Below, piece by piece: positions 35,719 to 45,248 of a DNA stretch of 64,000 nt. A program made the translations under genes and the position numbers. Source of the stretch: Saprospiraceae bacterium (lineage in GTDB: Bacteria > Bacteroidota > Bacteroidia > Chitinophagales > Saprospiraceae); NCBI GenBank assembly GCA_016787525.1, contig JAEUUP010000089.1:1-64000 (forward strand), in the 5' to 3' direction. Each line of letters begins with the position of its first letter. Position 1 is the first letter of the stretch. Below the pieces are notes generated by a model. That model had not been told where the DNA came from, searched no databases, and saw nothing but the letters and a program-made list of their open reading frames with translations.

Positions 35719-38301
35719 TTAATCTTTTGCTTTGGCAACTTCTAATGTACGTGCATTGATTAAACTGCCAAAGAATACCATATTAGCTGTCAGTTTATTT
35801 GTTCCGTACCAAAAAGCGCGAAAATTAGGGTTGTCAATCATTGCAATCACACGACCTGTGCCAACTGAACTCACCACCACAGCGGCTGCATTTTTGGCAA
35901 GTTCTTTATTTTTAGCGGACAAATAACCACTCAGCAAGGGATTCGATGTATAAACCAACGGTGCAGCATAAGCATTGGTTGGTATTTCAAAAAAGTCGCG
36001 CTCCTCTCTGAAAATTGGCAATTTGGGCTGCGAATAACCGTAGAGCAAAGGATGCGTCAAGTCTGTTTCGGTCTCAAAAATCGCACCTCTAATCTGCTCT
36101 TTGCCTTCATCTTCATCCACAGCATTATAAGGGCGGCGACTGTTTTTAGCAGCTGGTGTAGCTTTTATTGATTTGAAGTCAACATGGCACATATCGTAGG
36201 TTTTCAAAAACTTGACTGCTTTGCCAAAGGCTGCTACTGTACCGCCGTTTGCCAAATAATCCTTTACACGTCCTGCCACAGCTGCTGAATAGGTACCGTC
36301 TGGCATGATGACGCAAGTGTAAGCATCTAATTTCCAACGTGTTGACGTAATATCCAACAATGTCACTTGCATATCGTAACGTGTATCCAACAAATGCCAA
36401 AACTCGCCCGCATCATTATTCGTTACGCCTTCGCCGACTAATAAAGCGACATTTGGCTTTTTCAACGCGACGATGGAAGGGCTACCCAAATCCGCCCCCT
36501 CAGTAGCCAAGCCCGTTTTGAGGGCATACACTTTCACATTTGTCTTTTTAGCAGCGTTTTGAATGGCATCAAAAATGGCATCACTTGACTTTAGCTGGTT
36601 TTGAACTGGAATAAAAATCGAACCCACACTTAGTTTTTTATCCCCCTCAGTAGTAGTGACTTTTGAAGCATTTGTCAACACTTTGGCTTGTAAATTCTCA
36701 TTCATCAAAGCTGTCAAAAGTTGTGGCGCGAGATAATCTGTCCACTCAAACACATAACCCACAGCACTTTTTTGATTACCTGCAATGTCGCCAACAGGCG
36801 CAAAGCCTTGCGTCACTTCTTTTCCTAAAATGCCTGCGGGTAAGGTATTGTCAATGGTCGAAAGATTGATATTGAATGCCAATGGCAGCGTCCAAGTCGA
36901 AATATCATAGAACAAAGAATCTTTGAAGAACCCCTCAGTATATCGTTCAAAATTGGCTTTGATGAGACGGTATTGCATCTGTTCGAGTGGCACAACATAC
37001 GCCGAGCCTTTTTCAAAGTTTTGATAGTTCTGTCCCAATTCATACACTTTTATCTTATTGCGTTGCAACATTTCGACGAAGCGATTCAGGCGAGTGACAT
37101 CGCTTTTTTCACCAAAAACATAGGCTTTTACCTTGTCTTTGGCGGCATCTTCTTTAGCACTTTTGTAAAAATCGCGTTGATAATTCAATAAATCAATACG
37201 CAAAGCTTGTGCGGCTTCGATGGTCGAAAAAGACGTGGTCAACTGATTCCTAATGGTGAATGGGAATGTCAAAACGCCGTTACTTGTGCGTTGTGCATGA
37301 CCACGCGACGAGGCTTGCTCGAACAAAATACCGATACAACCTTGTACATCGGGATACGTTGAGCCTTTTCCGTAATAAAAATCGTCGTAGTTTTCTTTTG
37401 TAAAATATTGAGAACCTATTTTATCCAAAGCTTTGGCATGAAAGGCGGCAATTTTACCCGTCATTTCCTGATTCTTCATCGGTGTGTAAGGGTTGGTACG
37501 AGAAGGCACGCCAGGTTGAAAGAAGAAAGTCGCGTTGCTGCCCTGTTCGTGGTGGTCGGTCAAGATATTGGGCTTCCAGTCGTGGAAAATACGCACACGT
37601 CCTTGCGATTCGGGTTGTTGTTGCACGAGCCAATCGCGATTCAAGTCGAACCAATAGTGATTTGTGCGCCCATATGGGAAAACCTCGCTGAATTCGCGAT
37701 TCGATGGGTCGTTAACCAGATTTTTACCTTTGTGCATATTTACCCACTGACTAAAACGCTGCAAACCATCGGGATTGAAGGATGGATCGAACAAAATAAC
37801 CACATTCTGAAGTGTCTCTTCAACTTCTTTGCCCTGTGCTGCTGCCCAATGATAGGCAGCCAAAAGTCCTGCATTGGCACCACTCGCTTCATTGCCGTGA
37901 ATAGAATGTCCTTGATAAACAATAATGGGCATTCTCGACACATCAAGATTGTTTGATACTGAGGGGTCCAATAACTGGGCGTGTTCGGCTTTTATTTTGT
38001 CCACATTGCGGTGGTTTTCGGGGGAAGTAATGGTCAAAATCATCATGGGACGGTATTCGTAGCTGCGTCCGACGACTTCCAATGTGATGCGGTCGCTCAA
38101 TCTATCCAATTCGCGCATATACGCCACCAATTGGTCGTGGCTGACGTGTTGTTCCCCTACTTGATAGCCTAAAAACTGTTCGGGCGTGGGTATGTTTTTA
38201 TCATAAGTAACGGTTTCGGGCAAATAGTAGGAAAGTGGCTTTTTTTGACCGAAAAGACAAATGGTTAAGCTTAGGAATGTGAATAAAAGACCTTTTCTCA
38301 T
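35719..38301 (-). CDS. Secreted M14-family zinc carboxypeptidase
   Basis: The 860-residue exported peptidase has a signal peptide (RKGLLFTFLSLTICLFGQ) and then an M14 domain over about 40-400. Zinc ligands and catalytic residues sit in IVYQGHSIHGNEASG, WFDLNRDWLVQQQPESQG and LTDHHEQGSNATFFF. A C-terminal glutamine-amidotransferase-like part follows (CVIMPDGTYSAAVAGRVKDYLANGGTVAAFG), common in long Bacteroidota M14 proteins. The start is MRKGLLF; an upstream open frame of 119 codons runs through a non-coding 21-bp tandem repeat and should not be annotated. Four motif copies encode TEG three times and PSV once. Confidence 0.88.
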   Translation of the reverse strand: MRKGLLFTFLSLTICLFGQKKPLSYYLPETVTYDKNIPTPEQFLGYQVGEQHVSHDQLVAYMRELDRLSDRITLEVVGRSYEYRPMMILTITSPENHRNVDKIKAEHAQLLDPSVSNNLDVSRMPIIVYQGHSIHGNEASGANAGLLAAYHWAAAQGKEVEETLQNVVILFDPSFNPDGLQRFSQWVNMHKGKNLVNDPSNREFSEVFPYGRTNHYWFDLNRDWLVQQQPESQGRVRIFHDWKPNILTDHHEQGSNATFFFQPGVPSRTNPYTPMKNQEMTGKIAAFHAKALDKIGSQYFTKENYDDFYYGKGSTYPDVQGCIGILFEQASSRGHAQRTSNGVLTFPFTIRNQLTTSFSTIEAAQALRIDLLNYQRDFYKSAKEDAAKDKVKAYVFGEKSDVTRLNRFVEMLQRNKIKVYELGQNYQNFEKGSAYVVPLEQMQYRLIKANFERYTEGFFKDSLFYDISTWTLPLAFNINLSTIDNTLPAGILGKEVTQGFAPVGDIAGNQKSAVGYVFEWTDYLAPQLLTALMNENLQAKVLTNASKVTTTEGDKKLSVGSIFIPVQNQLKSSDAIFDAIQNAAKKTNVKVYALKTGLATEGADLGSPSIVALKKPNVALLVGEGVTNNDAGEFWHLLDTRYDMQVTLLDITSTRWKLDAYTCVIMPDGTYSAAVAGRVKDYLANGGTVAAFGKAVKFLKTYDMCHVDFKSIKATPAAKNSRRPYNAVDEDEGKEQIRGAIFETETDLTHPLLYGYSQPKLPIFREERDFFEIPTNAYAAPLVYTSNPLLSGYLSAKNKELAKNAAAVVVSSVGTGRVIAMIDNPNFRAFWYGTNKLTANMVFFGSLINARTLEVAKAKD

Positions 38302-38414
38302 TTTGTTCGCTGATAGAGTTTGGTTTAAAATTGATTTTTGACGTGTAAAGTTACAAAATGGAAAGGTTTTAAAAGTGTTTAGTTGTAAAAATACAGATAC
38401 GTAATGAAGTATTT

Positions 38415-38624
38415 GAATCAGGAGTAGAACAGAACGAATCAGGAGTAAGACGGAACGAATTAGGAGTAGAGCAGAACGAGTCAGGAGTAAGACGGAACGA
38501 GTCAGGAGTAAGACGGAACGAGTCAGGAGTAAGACGGAACGAATCAGGAGTAAGACGGAACGAATCAGGAGTAAGACAGAACGAATCAGGAGTAGAGCAG
38601 AACGAATCAGGAGTAGAGCAGAAC
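38415..38624. repeat. 21-bp tandem repeat, 10 units
   Basis: Ten contiguous units of GAATCAGGAGTAAGACGGAAC and close variants (TAGAGCAGAAC and TAGAACAGAAC forms) span exactly 210 bp. Open frames run through it on both strands only because the period is a multiple of three. It lies upstream of the M14 peptidase start and is a probable VNTR. Confidence 0.95.
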
Positions 38625-38656
38625 GGCATTTGAGAAGCGAGGAGTTGGGTTGATTC

Positions 38657-38689
38657 ACGTATCGGATTCCTTAAAGGAATCCGATACGT
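38657..38689. repeat. 33-bp palindrome containing GGAATCCGATACGT
   Basis: Sixteen-bp arms are perfectly inverted around a single central base. The half-site GGAATCCGATACGT (38676-38689) recurs at 56050-56063 beside the other long tandem array, marking it as a dispersed repeat. Confidence 0.85.
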
Positions 38690-38755
38690 TATACGTTGTC
38701 AACGACTCCCTACCCTACTGATACTGAGGGGTATCTTATTTGTCGCTGAATGGGT

Positions 38756-40270
38756 TTACAACTGCCGCACCAACTCAATCGCGTCGCCATTGTCCACTTT
38801 TTTGCGCAGGCGGTAGCGGGTTTTTACAATACTTTCGGTCGAAATGCCTAAAGTTGCCGCCATTTCGGTGTCCGATAGATTGAGTTTGACTAAAGCCGCA
38901 AAACGTTTCTCTGCTTCTGTGGCTGTGGGTATGAGTTGGTAAAAATTATTGAAAAAATCAACGTGTACACGCTCAAACTTTTGGCGAAAATTAACCCATT
39001 GCTCATCTGTCAAGATGATAGTTTGTTTGAGTTGACTGATTGTAGCATTGCGTTCGATGGACGCATTTTGCAACGACAAGTCTCTTTCTAACATCTGGAT
39101 AGTGTCCACTTTTTCGCGTAAGGATTGTGTAAAAAGCGACAGTTCGGCTTTGTTAAATACCAGTTCTTGCTGCGTGCGTTGGAGTTTTTCGGCGGTCAAT
39201 GCTTGTTCAGTTTCCAGTAGTTGGTTTTTAGTCCTTAAACGTTTGCGTTGCATCCACAACAAACCTCCGAGCAACAGTAAAATGCAAGCCACAGCACCAA
39301 AAAGAATGCGCTGCTGCTGCACATGAGCTGTCAAACGCTCATTTTCCTGCTCTTTTTTCTTTGTTTGATACGCCGTTTCGAGTTGAGCAAATTGAGCATT
39401 GTGTTCTTCTGAAGACAGCAAACTGTCTAAAGTGTGGAATTGCTTAAATTCTTGATAAGCCGCTTTGAAATCCCCTTTTGCATCCGCAATGATAGACTTG
39501 ATTTGGTGTACATTGCGAGGCATTTCGTTCAAAGCCATTAAAGCGGCTGATTGTTCAACCTGCCGAACGATTTTTTCCGCTTCTGCAAATCGCCCCAATT
39601 TGGCAAGCGCACCTGATTGATTCAACACGGCAAAGACGATGACCGAAGAATCCGCCTCTGCAATACCACTTTTTTCTGCTTCTATTGCCATCGAAAGCGT
39701 TTTTTCATAATCGCCCACATCCGAATAAGCGGCTGCAAGGTTATTTTGGATAGTACCACATGGGAAACCGACTTTTTTCGCCAAAGTCAAAGCTTCCAGA
39801 TGCCATTCTATGGCTTTGTCATATTGCTTTTGTAAACCCACCGACATGCCGATTTTATCCAAGTTTTCGCAAATGATAGCTGTGTCTTTGGCTTGTCGAG
39901 CGATGGCCAGTGCTTTTTCGCTGTATTCTTGGGCTTTCGCATAGTTGCGCATAACAAAATGAGCATAGACAATCGCCACATAAGATTCTGCTACACCGCT
40001 CAAGTCGTTGAGTCGCTCGTAGGAATCAATGGCTCGATGCGATGTTTCGATGCCCTCCAAAACGCTGCCATAAAAAGTTTGTGCTTGCCCCAACTCGCAT
40101 AAAGCCTTAGCTATGGCAGAAGCATTGCCGCTTTTTTGAGCTTGGCTGAGTTTGACTCTGTATGTCTGAATGGTATCGGATTTGGGGTCTGTGGCATTGG
40201 TTTGAGCGAAAGAAGTAAGCGGTGTTGAGAGTAGTAAAATAGTGCAAAAAAGGATTTGTATATTGGTCAT
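38756..40270 (-). CDS. TPR sensor with membrane helix, coiled coil and C-terminal helix-turn-helix
   Basis: The 504-residue protein has a signal peptide (LFCTILLLSTPLTSFAQ) and periplasmic TPR repeats over about 30-290 (for example YAKAQEYSEKALAIARQAKD, YDKAIEWHLEALTLAKKVG). One membrane helix (ILFGAVACILLLLGGLLWM, about 320-340), a cytosolic coiled coil and a LuxR-like HTH at the end (TEAEKRFAALVKLNLSDTEMAATLGISTESIVKTRYRLRKKV) follow. It is a one-component membrane-bound regulator that could pass a periplasmic signal straight to DNA. The start after the -7 box is chosen; the long upstream extension is spurious. The target is unknown. Confidence 0.85.
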   Translation of the reverse strand: MTNIQILFCTILLLSTPLTSFAQTNATDPKSDTIQTYRVKLSQAQKSGNASAIAKALCELGQAQTFYGSVLEGIETSHRAIDSYERLNDLSGVAESYVAIVYAHFVMRNYAKAQEYSEKALAIARQAKDTAIICENLDKIGMSVGLQKQYDKAIEWHLEALTLAKKVGFPCGTIQNNLAAAYSDVGDYEKTLSMAIEAEKSGIAEADSSVIVFAVLNQSGALAKLGRFAEAEKIVRQVEQSAALMALNEMPRNVHQIKSIIADAKGDFKAAYQEFKQFHTLDSLLSSEEHNAQFAQLETAYQTKKKEQENERLTAHVQQQRILFGAVACILLLLGGLLWMQRKRLRTKNQLLETEQALTAEKLQRTQQELVFNKAELSLFTQSLREKVDTIQMLERDLSLQNASIERNATISQLKQTIILTDEQWVNFRQKFERVHVDFFNNFYQLIPTATEAEKRFAALVKLNLSDTEMAATLGISTESIVKTRYRLRKKVDNGDAIELVRQL

Positions 40271-40783
40271 AAGCTTGCGTATTTTATTGACAGCAAAGAT
40301 AAAGCCCCATTTTGAATAAATATACTGAGGGGGTATTTTAGCAATTCCACAAACGCCCCGTTCTGACCTAAATAATTGGTTACAAATTATTTGTACTCTT
40401 GAGTCAGTCATTGTCCATTTTTTGTCCATCGCTTTTTCCACTCTTTTATTTGGCAAAACTGCACTTTTGAGCCATCCAATACGCACCTGTATTGCACCTG
40501 ATATTTGACAAAAAAACCATCGGCGAGTTTCCGAAATTAAATTTAGTAGATGACTCGTCGGTGGCTTTTTTGAAAATACAGGAATCAAATATTTTATTCA
40601 CTAAATTTAATTTCAACGCCAACTCATGTTTGTTTTCTACAAAAACCACACGTCTCTCGTCTGGTTGCCTTTGTGCAGTTTGGCACGCTCGTGCCTCGCT
40701 TTCGTACTTTCCTACCCCTCAGTATCGGGGGACAGAAATACCATTCAAGCAAAATTTTCAAACGATTTCAAAACTTCAATTCA
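40271..40783. other. Divergent promoter region of the TPR-HTH and T9SS-cargo genes
   Basis: About 510 bp with spurious open frames on both strands but no supportable gene. It holds a -7 box for the minus gene (40294-40301) and motif copies at 40323 and 40715. The segments between 40510 and 40620 contain partly complementary blocks around AAATTAAATTTAGT, which may form a hairpin. Confidence 0.45.
40294..40301 (-). promoter_or_regulatory. Candidate -7 element of the TPR-HTH gene
   Basis: TATCTTTG on the minus strand followed by CTG matches TAnnTTTG exactly and lies 24 nt before the ATG. Confidence 0.5.
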
Positions 40784-42310
40784 ATGAAATATACAATCTT
40801 CACCTTGTTTTTATGCCTAATTGGCTACACAAACTCGGCTTTTGCGCTTAGTGTGAACAAATGCGTCACATACAGTTGTGGTTGTTGTTGTTCGCAAGAT
40901 GCCAAGCCTTGTTGTCATCCAAATGGTGTTCCTTCGGCCTATCCAAATAGAAACATAGCCGACTTGAAACGCACATACAGCAAAAAAAACCTTGCCGCCC
41001 GTTCTGTCGGTATCGTCATCACAGAGACCGATATTACCACCTTGATGAACGCAGGCAATTCGCAACAAACATTCATCACAAACAGCGTTTCGGATAGCAT
41101 CCAGATGAATATTGGCATCGCCGATGCTGTCAATGCACAAACTTGGACAATATCCAACGATGCACTTGCGCTGTTTACAGGAACACGGCAACTCGATTTT
41201 GTCGCGGCGGCAGCTGTGCCATCGTCAGTATCATCGCTTTATCCGTCCGCAGGTGTTTCACATTGGGCAAAAGAAACCCTCACGCGAGGCGGCGTAGCAT
41301 ACACAGGCTATCAAGCAATGTGGCTCAACACAGGCAGCCATATTGATTTGGTGGGCAAGGCTCATGTGCGCAATTCGGACGGTATTGTGTTCCAAAACAC
41401 AGGTATTTCGGGCAATGTGACCAATGTTGATATGGCTTTGGGTGACATTTTCTTTACTTATTCGGCTTATGCAGAACCCGACAATACCAATTTTAATAAT
41501 TATTCTAACGGTTCAATCACGATTGATGGCTACGGCACGATTGCCACACCCTACGGCACATACGACTGTCTGCGGGCGAGTCTTACGTTGGAAAGTCAAC
41601 TGTTCGACAATGCCACAGGCTTCGGTGTAGGTATGCCCGAAACGACGTATTGGGTGGCGTGGTTTACGAAAGAAGGTTTCCGTTTCTATGCGCGAAAACC
41701 AGAAGAAAATTCGAGTGGTACGGTGTATTTAAAAAATTTAGAAATGTCGCGTGTTGTGCCAACTACGGTTTTGCCTGTTGAATTATTGAATTTTTCTGCA
41801 AAAAAGACGGATAATCAGCAAATCAGAATAGATTGGGAAACAGCTTCTGAAAAAGACAATGCAACATTTGAAGTGCAAAGAGCCACCGATGGCAAAGATT
41901 TTAAAACCATCGGTACAGTCAAAGGCAAGGTGAATACTACTGATAAACAAACTTATTCTTTCCTCGATGAGACCCCCTCAGTAGGACACAATTATTACCG
42001 TTTGCGTCAAACAGATACTGACGGCAACACAACTTTTTCAAAGATAGAATACGTGTGGTTCAGTTCCGACAAGGGCTTTTTAAAACTTTATCCCAATCCT
42101 GCGCACACAACTTTGACCGTAGAATGTGAAAAAGCCAGCGATTTGCACATTGTCAATGCTTTAGGACAAGTGGTTAAAACTTTATACACTCTTGATACAC
42201 CTAATCTACAAAGCCATGCTATTGCCATCTCCGATTTACAAAATGGCATCTATTTCTTAAAAACAACAATTGATGGTGTTGAACAAACCATTCAATTTGT
42301 GAAAAACTAA
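40784..42310 (+). CDS. Secreted T9SS cargo protein with Cys-rich N-terminus
   Basis: The 508-residue protein has a signal peptide (KYTIFTLFLCLIGYTNSAFA) and a short cysteine cluster (KCVTYSCGCCCSQDAKPCC). A beta-rich domain I do not recognise follows (about 65-320). A C-terminal fibronectin-like segment (VELLNFSAKKTDNQQIRIDWETASEKDNATFEVQRA) comes next, and then a T9SS type-A sorting tail (LKLYPNPAHTTLTVECE to TIQFVKN). The middle domain resembles uncharacterised secreted Bacteroidota proteins with YGTYDCLRA-like segments. The start is at the signal peptide ATG. One motif copy encodes PSV (ETPSVGHNY). The cysteine cluster may bind metal or form disulfides; this is not established. Confidence 0.78.
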   Translation: MKYTIFTLFLCLIGYTNSAFALSVNKCVTYSCGCCCSQDAKPCCHPNGVPSAYPNRNIADLKRTYSKKNLAARSVGIVITETDITTLMNAGNSQQTFITNSVSDSIQMNIGIADAVNAQTWTISNDALALFTGTRQLDFVAAAAVPSSVSSLYPSAGVSHWAKETLTRGGVAYTGYQAMWLNTGSHIDLVGKAHVRNSDGIVFQNTGISGNVTNVDMALGDIFFTYSAYAEPDNTNFNNYSNGSITIDGYGTIATPYGTYDCLRASLTLESQLFDNATGFGVGMPETTYWVAWFTKEGFRFYARKPEENSSGTVYLKNLEMSRVVPTTVLPVELLNFSAKKTDNQQIRIDWETASEKDNATFEVQRATDGKDFKTIGTVKGKVNTTDKQTYSFLDETPSVGHNYYRLRQTDTDGNTTFSKIEYVWFSSDKGFLKLYPNPAHTTLTVECEKASDLHIVNALGQVVKTLYTLDTPNLQSHAIAISDLQNGIYFLKTTIDGVEQTIQFVKN

Positions 42311-42349
42311 GTTTTCAACAGGTATTACTAAACTTTAATTTCGATAAAA

Positions 42350-43861
42350 ATGGCAAATCAACGAGTTCTTTGCGCTGTTTTGTTCAGCCTTTTGTATGCC
42401 TCTGCGTGGCTGGGTCAAGGTTTGGGGCTGTCATTTACAGCTTGGGTGGCTTTCGTCCCTTTATTTTGGGCATTGGACACCCCCCTCAGTACAAAACAGA
42501 AAATCGGCTTGGCTTTGGCAGCGATGGCTTTGGCTCATGTCTTGGCATTCAGTTGGTTTCTGACTGTGGCAGACAATCAATCGACTGTCTGGTTGTTTTC
42601 AGCTTTTGAATGTTTGATGGCAGGTATGCCTTTGGCAATTTTTCTTTTATTGAGAAAAACGACGATTGCAGCTTCGCTCAAAACGAATGATTGGTTTTTA
42701 CTGCCTTTTATTTTTGGTTTGTGGGAATGGCTGTGGCATCATTCGGGCGCGAAAATGGCTTTTTTTATGGTCGGCGTGGGCAATTCGCAAGTTGGTTTGC
42801 CATTTTTTATCCAGTGGATAGATATTTTGGGTGTCGAAGCCGTATCAGCCTGGGTGGTTTTGGTCAATGTATTGATTTACAAAAGTCTCCATCTCGAACC
42901 TCAAAGCCCCCCCTCAGTATCTTGGGCAAGATTGGCTAAAAACTTGGCTTGGGCTTTCACTTTTCCCATTGTGTATGGTTTTTATCAATATCAACACTAC
43001 ACAAACCTCGAAAATCCGTCAAAAGCCCTCACTTTGACCTTATTTCGCCTCGATGTTAAGCCCACAGGCCGTCATTTCAATGAACAGCTGAGGCAAGATA
43101 TGGGTAATTTGGAACGACTTGTGCATCTGACAGACTCCATTGTAGAAGCAGAACGAACACAAGAACGGTCCAAAAGCGACGCTTTTATTTGGTACGAAGG
43201 TGCCTATCAACAAGGCATCGGTAAGGTTGACACCTTTGTTCAGCAAGTTGTGAATGATGCCCAAACTCCTATTTTGACGGGTGCGACTTTGTTCAATACC
43301 GAAAACAAACAGTGGGACATCAATGCAACAGTCGTTTTGTCACCTAACAAACCTCTATCTGCCCCCTCAGTAAAACAGTTTTTTGTACCGCATTGGGAAG
43401 ACCATTTGCAACAAAATCGAGCAACGCGTTTGCACACTATTCATAATAAAAAGGGTGTGCAGTTTAATATTGCTACGCCTATCTGTTTTGAACAAAATGT
43501 CCCCGATTTTTGGGCAAATGCGGTTAGAATGGGCGCGGAAGCCTTTATTCATGTGGCTTACGAAGCATGGTTTGGCAATACTTTAGGTCGTGAGCCACAA
43601 GTGTCGAATATTACCGCTTTGCGTTGTATGGAAACCAAACGCTGGTGTGCCAGAACCTCCAATGGTGGAGCAACAGCCATTTTCAATCCCTTGGGTCAGC
43701 GTGTTTCAGATACTGAGGGGAGTGTTTTGCAAGGTCAAATTTTCAAAAACGATGTTCAAACACTTCATGTCCAATGGCCTTATCTGGGTATAGTGGTCTT
43801 GATATTAGGCTTAGTGATGCCTTTTAAAATATTAGCCCGAAAAAGGCATCGGTTCAAATGA
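42350..43861 (+). CDS. lnt: Apolipoprotein N-acyltransferase
   Basis: This inner-membrane enzyme adds the third acyl chain to lipoproteins. The 503 residues comprise six or seven N-terminal helices (1-215), a periplasmic nitrilase-like domain (about 225-475) and one last helix. Catalytic candidates are E283 in WYEGAY, K342 in VKQFFVP and C379 in ATPICFE. This matches the Glu-Lys-Cys triad of the family, although the usual HLVPFGE reads FFVPHWE. Four motif copies encode PLS, PSV, PSV and TEG, all in loops between helices or on the domain surface, one immediately next to K342. Confidence 0.9.
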   Translation: MANQRVLCAVLFSLLYASAWLGQGLGLSFTAWVAFVPLFWALDTPLSTKQKIGLALAAMALAHVLAFSWFLTVADNQSTVWLFSAFECLMAGMPLAIFLLLRKTTIAASLKTNDWFLLPFIFGLWEWLWHHSGAKMAFFMVGVGNSQVGLPFFIQWIDILGVEAVSAWVVLVNVLIYKSLHLEPQSPPSVSWARLAKNLAWAFTFPIVYGFYQYQHYTNLENPSKALTLTLFRLDVKPTGRHFNEQLRQDMGNLERLVHLTDSIVEAERTQERSKSDAFIWYEGAYQQGIGKVDTFVQQVVNDAQTPILTGATLFNTENKQWDINATVVLSPNKPLSAPSVKQFFVPHWEDHLQQNRATRLHTIHNKKGVQFNIATPICFEQNVPDFWANAVRMGAEAFIHVAYEAWFGNTLGREPQVSNITALRCMETKRWCARTSNGGATAIFNPLGQRVSDTEGSVLQGQIFKNDVQTLHVQWPYLGIVVLILGLVMPFKILARKRHRFK

Positions 43862-43872
43862 GTGCATGATTG

Positions 43873-43905
43873 ATTTGACAAATTGGATAAAAGGGCATTA
43901 CTTTG
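43873..43905 (+). promoter_or_regulatory. Weak promoter candidate for the T9SS cargo gene
   Basis: TTTG at 43873 is followed after about 22 nt by TTACTTTG, close to but not exactly TAnnTTTG, some 50 nt before the ATG. Confidence 0.3.
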
Positions 43906-43953
43906 TCAGGTACGATTCTGAATCATTATATTTTTCATTAAAAACCATAATTT

Positions 43954-45168
43954 ATGAAGCAATTTCTACTTGCAACTCTTTTGACAAGCTGTTTTATGCA
44001 ATTCACAACAGCACAAGCGGTGACACTTCGACTCACTGATTTTGCCCTTTCCGCAACGGCTCGCGACTCATCTATGAGCAAATTGATGAAAAAAACAGGC
44101 GCAACGCTCCCTACAAAAGGGTTAGACAAGACTTGGGACTACACCGCTTTACGCGATTCGACTTCCGAATTGTACTACTTCGGCTATGTGACTCAGCCTG
44201 CCACCTCACCGCGTCCTGCAGGGTTCAGCAGTGCCACTTTGCAAGCCAACAGTGTCACGAATTTTCAAGCCTATACTATCCCATCACGAACATACTATCA
44301 ATTGAATAGTTCAGGTTTTAGTTTTTTGGGCGATAGCCTTGCACCTACTCGATTTTCATTACAAGCAATTACGGGCGGCAGTACGGATTCTCTCTCTTTT
44401 CCAGCCAATGTTCATGTGTATAGCGCGCCTGTTGTTCAGTACCTTTTTCCGATGACAATGAGTACCGCTTGGACATCATTTGAGCGGGTTGTAACTGATT
44501 TTAACCTAAAAGTGATTGCCTTTGGTTTGAATAATACGCCTGGTCAATCGGTCAGTCGAGGTACTTATCGGGATTCAATCGTCGGTTGGGGAACACTGAA
44601 AATGCGCCATCCATCCACAGGCGCAACTTTGAGTTTTAACGCCTTGTTGGATAGGAGAACATTCATCACTCAAGACAGTTTTTACCTGAATGGCACACCC
44701 GCTAACCCACTTATAGTCAATGCTTTCGGTCTGACTCAGGGTAAAATAGATACGACGACACGTTATTATTTTTATGCTTCGGGTTTCAAATCGCCACTTA
44801 TTGCTTTTTCTGTAAACAATTCAGAAACACAAATCGTAGATATATTTCGCGCCATTTTACCCAGTTTGGGCTTGACAACTAAAAACAATGAACTGGTTGA
44901 TTTGGAAGTGGCGACAACAGTGTTTCCGAATCCCACTACTGAGGGGGCCACTTTTGAATTTGATAAATCGTCTGCCGATACTTGGCGCGTATTTGTGTAT
45001 AACGCTGCGGGGCAAATTATCAAAAATGAGTCCGTCAATGCGCCAATTGGCAAGACGCAACACACCACTCGATTCGATTCGAGTTTGCCAACAGGCACTT
45101 ATTTCTACCAAATCATTGATGAACATTCTTTGATTCGGCATACAGGCAAGGTGCAGTTGAATCGGTAA
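43954..45168 (+). CDS. Secreted protein with T9SS sorting tail, function unknown
   Basis: The 404-residue protein has a signal peptide (LLATLLTSCFMQFTTAQ). A beta-rich domain of unknown function follows (about 20-310), and then a T9SS C-terminal domain (TTVFPNPTTEGATFEF, WRVFVYNAAGQIIKN, LPTGTYFYQIID, HTGKVQLNR). The mature domain has no motif I recognise. One motif copy encodes the TEG of NPTTEGATF inside the sorting domain, a site that normally varies. The gene ends at a strong bidirectional terminator built from two motif copies. Confidence 0.75.
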   Translation: MKQFLLATLLTSCFMQFTTAQAVTLRLTDFALSATARDSSMSKLMKKTGATLPTKGLDKTWDYTALRDSTSELYYFGYVTQPATSPRPAGFSSATLQANSVTNFQAYTIPSRTYYQLNSSGFSFLGDSLAPTRFSLQAITGGSTDSLSFPANVHVYSAPVVQYLFPMTMSTAWTSFERVVTDFNLKVIAFGLNNTPGQSVSRGTYRDSIVGWGTLKMRHPSTGATLSFNALLDRRTFITQDSFYLNGTPANPLIVNAFGLTQGKIDTTTRYYFYASGFKSPLIAFSVNNSETQIVDIFRAILPSLGLTTKNNELVDLEVATTVFPNPTTEGATFEFDKSSADTWRVFVYNAAGQIIKNESVNAPIGKTQHTTRFDSSLPTGTYFYQIIDEHSLIRHTGKVQLNR

Positions 45169-45182
45169 TAAATTTTGAAGCC

Positions 45183-45228
45183 AATACTGAGGGGGTGTTC
45201 CGATGACTCGGAACACCCCCTCAGTATT
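45183..45228. terminator. Bidirectional terminator made of an inverted motif pair
   Basis: Two full opposing copies (45185-45194 and 45217-45226) lie in a perfect 21-bp stem (45183-45203 with 45208-45228) closing on a 4-nt loop, with A and T tracts outside. It separates the convergent T9SS cargo gene and ugd. Paired uptake sequences acting as terminators are established in Neisseria and Haemophilus. Confidence 0.9.
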
Positions 45229-45248
45229 TTTATTCAGTATCCTATATT

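Larger units (their letters stand above)
38302..38755. other. Repeat-rich intergenic region
   Basis: Contains the leader of the M14 gene, the 21-bp tandem array (38415-38624), a 33-bp palindrome (38657-38689) and a motif copy (38722-38731). No gene is supported. Confidence 0.7.

Noticed and set aside
38302-38658. N-terminal extension of the M14 peptidase made of RSVLLLI-like repeats
   Set aside because: It is the 21-bp tandem array read in frame; the true signal peptide begins at 38301, and both strands stay open for the same reason.
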